Below are positions 6,538 through 12,978 of a DNA stretch of 12,978 bases, in pieces; the stretch's first letter is position 1, and each line of letters starts with the position of its first letter. A program made the translations under genes and the position numbers. The notes beneath the pieces are model-generated. The model ran no database searches and was not told the origin of the DNA. It was given only the letters and a program-made list of their open reading frames with translations. Source of the DNA: Spirochaetota bacterium (GTDB lineage Bacteria; Spirochaetota; UBA4802; UB4802); contig JAKPOE010000165.1 in NCBI GenBank assembly GCA_029548025.1, forward strand, positions 1 through 12,978, read 5' to 3'.

Positions 6538-8427
6538 ATGAAGATTCAATTTGTACAACTTCCGCTGATTGATCATGGATTACAGTACATTACCGGTAAT
6601 ATCCCCAATGCTGCTGCAACCCTGCACGCCTTCTGTGAGCTAACCTCTGGTGGTACCATGAAAGGATTACAACTGCCGTATAGCATCCAGAACTATGGCT
6701 CTGATTCGATGATTGTGAATCATATTTTGCACAATGAGCCAACGCATGTTGCATTCACTTGCTATTTGTGGAATGTAGAGCGTTCACTGGCAATTGCTAA
6801 AACGATTAAGGCTATGGCATCACATATCATAATACTCTTTGGTGGTCCAGAAATACAGGTAAACTCATATATCCTGAAACAGCACCAACCGTGCATAGAT
6901 ATATTTGTCATTGGCGAAGGCGAATATTTTTTCAATCATTACTATAACAATACCTGCAAACAATTTATTCATATGGTCAATGGTAACGCCGTTTTTATTC
7001 AGGGCTCTGACACCTTTATTCCGCTGTCACAGATAGTGGAACCCTATACATCTGGATACCTCACACCAATGCATGATAAAAGCCTGAGTGTTGAAATTAT
7101 TCGGGGGTGTCCTTTCAAATGCACCTATTGTCTCTATTCTAAAAATACCAGCAGGGTCAGAGCCTTACCGCCGCACAAGCTTGCCGATATTATCAAAAAA
7201 AGTATGAGTGATGAAATACAGGAACTGTATCTTTTAGCCCCTACATTTAATCAATCATCACACTTCAATGATTATCTGCAAACACTGATATCCAGCAGAT
7301 GCTCTGTCTCACTGCATACTGAGCTCAGGGCCGATACCATTACCAGCAACATTGCTATGACCTTAAAGAAAGCCAATTTCCGTAGCGCTGAGGTAGGCAT
7401 TCAAACATTAAATAAAAAATGTTTACAAAAGATTGGCAGAAAAACAAACCCGGAAAAAGAGCTACAGGGGATATTCTATTTAAAAGATGCAGGCATCAAT
7501 TTACAGGTTGGCATAATCCCCGGGCTTCCCTATGATACCCCTGAATCATTTTATACAACAATGGACACTCTGCTTGATGCAGGGCTTGGGAATGAACTGG
7601 AACTTTACCCACTGATGGTGCTGCCGGGTACCGCTCTGTATGATGAGGGAATTGCTGCAGGTGCAACATTTTTGCAAAAGCCACCTTATTACCTCATTGA
7701 AGGGTTCAATTTTACGCAGCATGATATAACAGCCATCACATGTTATTTTGAAGACACCACAGGGTTTACCTTTGATACCCCATACCTGCCATCGTTCATT
7801 TTTCAGCAGGGGGAGCTTGTATCGGGAGCCTGCATTGACCTTACAAAGCGCCGTTCCATCCCTATGGAAGTATTTGATTATATGCAAACAAGTCATATTA
7901 CCTTTTATTTGCTATGCGATAGTTACCCGCAAATTGAACATGCCGTAGAATTAATAATCCAGCAGTATCCATGGGACACAATGCTCTGCTCAATTGTCCT
8001 TATGTATGATGCAGTTCTTAACGATGAGGATATTGCCAGCAAAGTATTTACAGCAACACATAATACCTTTTATTGCAGGATGATGTATTTTCAGGATACC
8101 TATGATAAGCTGCCTGTGCGTATCTTCCAGGTATTTGAATCATTGAAAACATATCTCAGAGCTAAAGACCATTACCGCTGTATCAACCCTATCATTAAAC
8201 TGTTGCGCAGCAATTATGATGAAATTACACAGTATCACTTTGCCTATCCTGTGCCGGCTGTTGTGGCAAAAGGTTGTGCAGGGATATATGGCCAATGGAT
8301 AAAAGAACAGTACGCTGAATGTATTGATATTGTAAGCTTTGAGGATGATGATGATCAAAATATGATATATAAAACTCTGGGGATTGACCGTAAACCGACA
8401 ATCCCCTTTACAACACTCTCTATTTAA
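6538..8427 (+). CDS. Radical SAM protein with B12-binding-like N-terminal domain
   Basis: This 629-residue protein is probably a cytoplasmic [4Fe-4S] enzyme that makes a 5'-deoxyadenosyl radical from SAM. The cluster motif CX3CX2C is complete: Cys191, Cys195 and Cys198 in RGCPFKCTYC. The radical SAM barrel continues through LHTELRADTIT (259-269), SAEVGIQTLN (283-292) and VGIIPGLPYDTPESF (324-338). Residues 1-140 look like the Rossmann-type B12-binding domain of this superfamily, with FGGPEIQ (101-107) and GEGEYFF (126-132). The DXHXXG motif that supplies the lower cobalt ligand is not seen, so cobalamin use is doubtful. Residues from about 400 on are not recognised and end in an acidic patch (FEDDDDQ). 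The substrate is unknown. A stop lies four codons upstream, so ATG 6538 is forced, yet no ribosome binding site precedes it. It stands alone, converging on the efflux operon. Confidence 0.85.
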   Translation: MKIQFVQLPLIDHGLQYITGNIPNAAATLHAFCELTSGGTMKGLQLPYSIQNYGSDSMIVNHILHNEPTHVAFTCYLWNVERSLAIAKTIKAMASHIIILFGGPEIQVNSYILKQHQPCIDIFVIGEGEYFFNHYYNNTCKQFIHMVNGNAVFIQGSDTFIPLSQIVEPYTSGYLTPMHDKSLSVEIIRGCPFKCTYCLYSKNTSRVRALPPHKLADIIKKSMSDEIQELYLLAPTFNQSSHFNDYLQTLISSRCSVSLHTELRADTITSNIAMTLKKANFRSAEVGIQTLNKKCLQKIGRKTNPEKELQGIFYLKDAGINLQVGIIPGLPYDTPESFYTTMDTLLDAGLGNELELYPLMVLPGTALYDEGIAAGATFLQKPPYYLIEGFNFTQHDITAITCYFEDTTGFTFDTPYLPSFIFQQGELVSGACIDLTKRRSIPMEVFDYMQTSHITFYLLCDSYPQIEHAVELIIQQYPWDTMLCSIVLMYDAVLNDEDIASKVFTATHNTFYCRMMYFQDTYDKLPVRIFQVFESLKTYLRAKDHYRCINPIIKLLRSNYDEITQYHFAYPVPAVVAKGCAGIYGQWIKEQYAECIDIVSFEDDDDQNMIYKTLGIDRKPTIPFTTLSI

Positions 8428-8711
8428 AGCATCTCTTTTAACGGCAATACAAAAATGCTAACGCCAACACCTTTAAATTTAACCTTTAAAGATGCTATAT
8501 CGGATGCAATGGCATCTTTCATTTTATTATCTTCTAATGCTACCAGCAAACAGTTGTTGAGCCCTCCCCATATATGCGTTCCTAATTGCGGCTCCTTATT
8601 CCCTTCGCCCAGTACACCTACAAACTTTGTATAACCTTTTGCATACTTTTTGGTTATCTCAACAATCTCTTCATCAACAGCATTGTGATATACAATAAAT
8701 AGCATCAACAT
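8424..8711 (-). CDS. PII-like signalling protein at the end of the efflux operon
   Basis: This small protein of 95 residues is predicted to adopt the trimeric ferredoxin-like PII fold. It begins MLMLFIVYHNAVDEE. The central FVGVLGEGNKEPQLGTHIWGG (residues 30-50) corresponds to the T-loop region and following strand, and the end GVGVSIFVLPLKEM resembles the closing strand of PII-like proteins. It lacks the classical PII signature around the uridylylated tyrosine. From memory, a divergent PII group (called PII-NG) is known to be encoded beside RND heavy-metal efflux genes, and this looks related. The frame extends upstream to 8771 inside the pump gene. The ATG at 8711 is better because AGGGGGA (8717-8723) lies 6 bases before it and overlaps the pump's stop. 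It probably binds a nucleotide, metal or other small ligand and acts on the pump. That function is inferred from context. Confidence 0.8.
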   Translation of the reverse strand: MLMLFIVYHNAVDEEIVEITKKYAKGYTKFVGVLGEGNKEPQLGTHIWGGLNNCLLVALEDNKMKDAIASDIASLKVKFKGVGVSIFVLPLKEML

Positions 8712-8716
8712 GGTAA

Positions 8717-8723
8717 TCCCCCT
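8717..8723 (-). promoter_or_regulatory. Ribosome binding site overlapping the RND stop codon
   Basis: AGGGGGA begins inside the TAG stop of the RND pump gene (8722-8724) and lies 6 bases before the ATG at 8711. It fixes the start of the PII-like gene and suggests coupled translation with the pump. Confidence 0.75.
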
Positions 8724-11700
8724 AAACCTTTGCTTTATGTTTTGCCTGGTAACGTTCGCGCCTGTTTTCAACGATCATGTATATTACAGGAATAAATATC
8801 AGTGTAAAAATAAACCCTGTACTCATACCACCCATAACGGCTCTACCTATTGGCTGTGACATTTCAGACCCATCACCGCCTCTGAATGCCATAGGGATAA
8901 GCGAAAGTACTGTTGTTAATGTAGTCATCATAATTGGCCTTAGTCGTTTTGTACCGGCTTCAACCAGGGCTTCGCGCAAACCCCATCCACGCTGTATTAA
9001 AATATCTGTATAATCCACAAGGACTATCGCATTATTGACCACTATTCCTACCAGCATAATGATGCCTAAAAGTGTAGCAACACTGAACTGTGAACCTGTT
9101 AAGAACATAAATAATGAAACACCAAACATACAGGTGGGAACTGAAAACATTACGATAAATGGCCTGATTAATGATTCAAACTGTGCTGCCATAATAACAT
9201 AGGTTAGTATGCCGCCCAGAATTAATACCAGAAGCAGATCATTAAATGTATCCTGCATATCCTCATACGATCCGCCAATTGATACATAAAAATTTTGTGG
9301 CTTTGGTATTTTTGTGAGTTCTGCGTTGATATCTGCAGCAACAGCGCTGAGAGCTCTTCCTTCAGCCTTGCAGTTAATGTATACCACCCGTTCATGATTC
9401 TTCCTGTCTATAGCTGTTGGGCCTGCTCTATCAATGATATCGACAACATTCCCCAGCTTTACCCGCTTCCCGGTCAGGGTATCTACCTCTAATGACTTAA
9501 TCTGTTCAACCGTTTGTCTATCGGCTTCGCGCAATCGTACATTGATGTCATACTCATCACCCTCAAAACGGTAGCGTGAGGCTACATACCCGGCAACATT
9601 GTTCTTGATAAGATTGGCAACCTGATACGCATTGATGCCCATCTTTGATGCTTTTTCCCTGTTGACCACCACTACCTTTTCGGGTAAACCTTCTTCACGG
9701 GATATATCGATATCTTTAATGCCTGGAATGTTTTTAATATTGTTTGTAATATTCTGAACATATTGATTGGATTGTTCAAAGTCATAGCCATATACCTCAA
9801 TGGAGATGGTAGCTCCTTCAGAGCCCATCCCTATTGAACTTGCTACTTTGCTCTGATAGGTAAAGTTATAGGTAACCCCGGGGATACCCTGTAATGCCTT
9901 CCGCAAAATATCACGTATTTCAGCCTTTGATCGTTCGCGGTATTTTCGCATCTTTAATTCTATCTGGATTCTTGCTTTATAGTCGGTTAAATCGTTAAAT
10001 GCTGCATTGGTTCCCTTGCCATATCCTGCTCTCACCATAACTACCTTTAATTCTTCCTCTTTAAATATTGGCAATGTGCGCTCTTCTATGAGTTTCATGA
10101 TTCTGGTAGTTTCATCAAGATTTGTCCCTATAGGGAGGGTTGCTATTATGGATATTCTGGAATCGTCGCGTTCAGGCATAAACTCCATACCGGACAGTGG
10201 TATCAGTATTAAACCAATAAGAAAGGTTATGCCAACAAAGCCAATAACCTTTTTTTTATTGTCCAGCGCCCAGTTTATTGCTTTGCCATAAAAGGTCTCT
10301 AAATCAATGAAGAACCGTTCACTTTTATCAAAGAGAGGCTGTAGAACATTTGATCTGCCGGTATAGTGATGCTCCGTTGTAGGTACAAACTTTGCAATGA
10401 CCATGGGGATAAGGGTTAACGCAACAAACAATGAACTCATCATTGAGAATGTAATGGTCAATGCCATATCGGTAAACAATTGTGCAGCTAATCCCGCGCT
10501 GAACATAAATGGCACAAATACCACCAGGTTGGTAATGGTAGAGGCGGTGATTGCTCCGCCCATCTCATCCGTTCCAAGTTTTGATGCCTCATTAAGACGC
10601 GCCCCTTTTTCACGATATCGAAATATATTATCGGTAACAACTATAGCATTGTCAATAACCATACCAACACCAATTGTCAACCCACCCAGCGACATCATGT
10701 TGAGGGATAGATCAAATAAATACATCAAAACAAATGAGGTTATAACAGATATAGGTATTGATAAGCCTACTAAAAGTGATGCCCTGACATTGCGCAATAT
10801 AATCATAACAACAGCAATAGCTATAATACTTCCTTGAATAAGGTTATTTAAAAGGTTTTGTATTGAGAACTGTATCATCTCACCCTGATCAAAGATGGGG
10901 CGTATATTAAAGCCTGCAGGTAGTGTAGGCTTTATTGATTCCAGCTTTTTGTAAACATTTCGAACAGTCAAAACAGTGTTTTTACCCGACTGTTTCTGGA
11001 TAAGCATGACAGTACCATTTTCACCATTGATGTGTACAATATCCTTTACCTCGCCAGGTTCAAATGAAACACGAGCAATATCACGTAAATAGACCGGTGT
11101 ATTATTGCGCACTGCAACGACAATGTTGCGCATATCATCAAGGGACTTGAATTCACCCTCAGTACGGAAGGTATATTTTGTATATGCGGTTTTGATGTCG
11201 CCCCCGGCTATATTTTGATTTTCAAGAGCAAGTGTCTGTATAATCTGGTCAATCGACAGTCTATAGGCATCCATTCTGCTCTTGATAAGCTCAACCTTGG
11301 CTTCAAGGTCCTCGCCTCCTACAACCTGTGCCGAAGCAACACCTTCGGTTTGCTCTATAAGATTTTTGATATTATCTTCAGCATATTTCTTGATATATGA
11401 CCGCTCACGTTCTCCGGTTATTGCCAGTCCCATAATGGGAAGCATGGATATATCAAACTTTACGGTCACCGGGTTTTCAATATCCTCAGGCAGTCTACTT
11501 CGTACCATGTCGATACGCTCGCGGATATCGGCTACTGCCTCTGCCATATCGGTGCCCCACTGGAACTTAATGGTGATTGCGGACATGCCTTCTTTGGAAA
11601 TGGAAGTAACATAATCAACATTATTAACCGCCCCAACTGCCTCTTCAAGAGGTTTGGTTACCGAGTTCTCTATCTCCTTTGGTCCAACATTTTTGTATTC

Positions 11701-11847
11701 AACGTACACTACAGCAATGGGGAATTCAACATCGGGGAAAAAGTCCAGTTCAATAAAGTAATAACTCACAACTGAGAGTATAATAATACCAATGTACAGT
11801 ATGCTGACTGATACTGGTCTATTAACAGAAATATCTGTAATTTTCAT
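8722..11847 (-). CDS. RND-family efflux pump, inner-membrane subunit
   Basis: This is a proton-driven exporter of 1041 residues, the normal full length for AcrB-like pumps, forming a trimer in the inner membrane. The first span is at about 13-32, followed by the first periplasmic porter loop. Spans 2-6 cover about 335-485, span 7 about 533-552, and spans 8-12 about 868-1026. TM4 reads GVGMVIDNAIVV: Asp399 matches AcrB Asp407, but the second relay Asp (AcrB 408) is Asn400. In TM10, GIVVNNAIVLVDY puts Asn938 at the AcrB Lys940 position. The proton relay is thus not the AcrB type, though such DNA/NNA patterns are common in other RND branches. The substrate (drug, lipid or metal) cannot be read. 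AAGGAG (11857-11862) lies 9 bases before the ATG. The fusion protein gene ends 31 bases upstream and the PII-like gene follows. Confidence 0.96.
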   Translation of the reverse strand: MKITDISVNRPVSVSILYIGIIILSVVSYYFIELDFFPDVEFPIAVVYVEYKNVGPKEIENSVTKPLEEAVGAVNNVDYVTSISKEGMSAITIKFQWGTDMAEAVADIRERIDMVRSRLPEDIENPVTVKFDISMLPIMGLAITGERERSYIKKYAEDNIKNLIEQTEGVASAQVVGGEDLEAKVELIKSRMDAYRLSIDQIIQTLALENQNIAGGDIKTAYTKYTFRTEGEFKSLDDMRNIVVAVRNNTPVYLRDIARVSFEPGEVKDIVHINGENGTVMLIQKQSGKNTVLTVRNVYKKLESIKPTLPAGFNIRPIFDQGEMIQFSIQNLLNNLIQGSIIAIAVVMIILRNVRASLLVGLSIPISVITSFVLMYLFDLSLNMMSLGGLTIGVGMVIDNAIVVTDNIFRYREKGARLNEASKLGTDEMGGAITASTITNLVVFVPFMFSAGLAAQLFTDMALTITFSMMSSLFVALTLIPMVIAKFVPTTEHHYTGRSNVLQPLFDKSERFFIDLETFYGKAINWALDNKKKVIGFVGITFLIGLILIPLSGMEFMPERDDSRISIIATLPIGTNLDETTRIMKLIEERTLPIFKEEELKVVMVRAGYGKGTNAAFNDLTDYKARIQIELKMRKYRERSKAEIRDILRKALQGIPGVTYNFTYQSKVASSIGMGSEGATISIEVYGYDFEQSNQYVQNITNNIKNIPGIKDIDISREEGLPEKVVVVNREKASKMGINAYQVANLIKNNVAGYVASRYRFEGDEYDINVRLREADRQTVEQIKSLEVDTLTGKRVKLGNVVDIIDRAGPTAIDRKNHERVVYINCKAEGRALSAVAADINAELTKIPKPQNFYVSIGGSYEDMQDTFNDLLLVLILGGILTYVIMAAQFESLIRPFIVMFSVPTCMFGVSLFMFLTGSQFSVATLLGIIMLVGIVVNNAIVLVDYTDILIQRGWGLREALVEAGTKRLRPIMMTTLTTVLSLIPMAFRGGDGSEMSQPIGRAVMGGMSTGFIFTLIFIPVIYMIVENRRERYQAKHKAKV

Positions 11848-11878
11848 ACCATAAAACTCCTTATAATGTTGCTATCGT

Positions 11879-12805
11879 TTAATAGTTAATCTCTTCCATA
11901 TATACCAGCAGTTTAATACCGTGCTTAACATTTTCTTTCCCTAATGTTATCACAACATCCCCATCGTTTATCCCTGATACTACCTCTGTTATGTTATGGC
12001 GTACATAGCCAGGTGTTATGGATTGTTTAAATGCTTTGTTGTCGATTACCTTAAACACATGGTAATTGCCATCAGCATCGCGCATAATGCTGTCAGACGG
12101 AATAACGACAGCCTTTTTAACAAAGCCAAGTATTATCTGAATATTAGCAAACATGCCATGTCTCAGTTTTAACTGGGGATTATCAATAAGTATACGCACC
12201 TCCTGCGTTCTACTTGCTGCATCAAGCACTGCAGTTTTTCGGTACACCGTTCCCATAAAAGAGGTGTTGGGGAACGCGTCAACACGTACCTTGGCCTTCA
12301 TACCAAGTTGCACCATGTTAATCTGCTCCTCAATAAGCTGTGCTACTGCTTCAACCTGATGCATGGTTACCACCTGTGCAAGTGGAGTTTGTGTAGTAAC
12401 CGACATGCCTCTGTCCACCATGACAGTTCCAACATAGCCTGTTAATGGCGACTCTACCACTGCCGGCATGAATTCCATCCCGATGATATCCCTGTCTATC
12501 TTAAATATAACCTGGCCTTTTTTAACATGCTGTCCTTCTTTTACCAGAATCTCCATAACCTTGCCAGGCACCTGTGGGAAGACATGAACAACCTCTTTGC
12601 CAACAATATCACCGCTTAAATCAAGGGTTTTTGTGATATCCATACGAACAGCTTTTGTAGCCTTAACAGCAACAACATGCTCCTCTTCCACCTTTTTTGG
12701 GGGATTTATTACATTAACTACAAACATGACCAATCTGTAGGATGCAATGAGTGCAATTATAATAGCAACAATAGTTAAAATTGTTTTTGTCATGCCTTTT
12801 TTCAT
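11879..12805 (-). CDS. Membrane fusion protein (periplasmic adaptor), hairpin-less, BesA-like
   Basis: This is the periplasmic adaptor linking the RND pump to a TolC-like channel, 308 residues long. A single N-terminal hydrophobic segment (about 8-32) anchors it in the inner membrane. I see no lipobox cysteine. The lipoyl domain is split as usual: first half VFPQVPGKVMEILVKEGQHV (75-94), second half VESPLTGYVGTVMVDRGMSV (117-136). Only about 15-20 residues join the halves, where AcrA-type adaptors have a long coiled-coil hairpin. A beta-barrel domain (about 150-227) and a membrane-proximal domain (about 228-308) follow, with AVVIPSDSI typical of the latter. Borrelia BesA is a published adaptor lacking the hairpin, so this absence may be lineage-specific and not damage. 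GGAGG (12813-12817) lies 7 bases before the ATG. Confidence 0.94.
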   Translation of the reverse strand: MKKGMTKTILTIVAIIIALIASYRLVMFVVNVINPPKKVEEEHVVAVKATKAVRMDITKTLDLSGDIVGKEVVHVFPQVPGKVMEILVKEGQHVKKGQVIFKIDRDIIGMEFMPAVVESPLTGYVGTVMVDRGMSVTTQTPLAQVVTMHQVEAVAQLIEEQINMVQLGMKAKVRVDAFPNTSFMGTVYRKTAVLDAASRTQEVRILIDNPQLKLRHGMFANIQIILGFVKKAVVIPSDSIMRDADGNYHVFKVIDNKAFKQSITPGYVRHNITEVVSGINDGDVVITLGKENVKHGIKLLVYMEEINY

Positions 12806-12853
12806 TATAAAACCTCCGTAGCTCGTTTAACACTTATCGAAATTTTCTTGAAA

Positions 12854-12978
12854 TTATTCAATAGTAAAATAATCAATACCAGTTGCCTTATTCAATTCGG
12901 CCTGTGATACCTTATAATCATATAATGACTGAATATACAATGTTTTAGCCTGAACAAGCGCTACATTTGCTTCTAAAA
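12854..12978 (-). CDS. TolC-family outer-membrane efflux protein, C-terminal end
   Basis: Only the last 40 codons are in the window; the gene enters from the right edge. The sequence ...VALVQAKTLYIQSLYDYKVS, then QAELNKATGIDYFTIE and a stop at 12854-12856, matches the typical end of TolC-like proteins, where a helix with the pattern LxxALYDYxxAxAxLxxATG closes the second repeat. The protein should form the trimeric outer-membrane channel of the efflux system. The fusion protein gene starts 48 bases downstream with no terminator between, so the two are probably in one operon. The gene order matches Borrelia besC-besA-besB. The promoter and any regulator of the operon lie outside the window. 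Confidence 0.85.
   Translation of the reverse strand, partial: LEANVALVQAKTLYIQSLYDYKVSQAELNKATGIDYFTIE

Noticed and set aside
7546..7896. A 116-codon minus-strand open frame inside the radical SAM gene
   Set aside because: It is a shadow of a well-supported gene with a recognised cluster motif. The product has no family likeness.
8712..8771. Extension of the PII-like protein by 20 residues to an ATG at 8771
   Set aside because: It would overlap the pump's C-terminal coding region, the added residues do not fit the fold, and the ribosome binding site is placed for 8711.
10397..10837. A 146-codon open frame on the plus strand inside the pump gene, and similar ones at 10007-10291 and 11282-11614
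   Set aside because: They are antisense shadows of the strongly supported RND coding sequence, with low-complexity products.

Overview
The window looks like AT-rich chromosomal DNA from a Gram-negative (two-membrane) bacterium. I think a member or relative of the Spirochaetota is most likely. The main clue is the efflux operon at the right end. It runs TolC-like protein, membrane fusion protein, RND pump, the same order as besC-besA-besB of Borrelia, and its fusion protein lacks the usual alpha-helical hairpin, as BesA does. The metX-metW pair and the membrane-anchored AraC regulator fit but do not prove this. No rRNA, tRNA, CRISPR array, transposase or phage gene was seen.

Layout, left to right. 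Positions 1-1429 (minus strand) hold the first 67 codons of an unidentified protein, preceded by an overlapping family-4-type glycosyltransferase gene. Positions 1430-2244 have no convincing gene but contain a mosaic of dispersed palindromic repeats (about 1730-1970). Positions 2259-3278 (plus) encode an AraC-type regulator joined to a multi-spanning membrane domain. Positions 3479-3808 (plus) encode a single-domain STAS protein (anti-sigma-factor-antagonist type) with its own likely sigma70 promoter. Positions 3949-4096 form a SAM-I (S-box) riboswitch with an intrinsic terminator. It controls metX (homoserine O-acyltransferase) and metW, which overlap by one base.

Positions 5911-6537 are an AT-rich gap. 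It holds a 136-bp segment bounded by perfect 13-bp inverted repeats, several palindromes and a small tandem duplication. Positions 6538-8427 (plus) encode a lone radical SAM protein with a B12-binding-like N-terminus. It converges on the efflux operon, and the two stop codons share bases.

The minus-strand operon is transcribed from the right edge leftwards: a TolC-family gene (only its last 40 codons are in the window), a hairpin-less membrane fusion protein, a 1041-residue RND pump, and a 95-residue PII-like protein whose ribosome binding site overlaps the pump's stop codon. The first three would build an export channel across both membranes. The fourth suggests that a small nucleotide- or metal-sensing trimer regulates the pump, and this is the most interesting hypothesis in the window. 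By eye, the genes right of 6538 are richer in G and C than the regulator and intergenic DNA to the left, so the window may join two blocks of different history.
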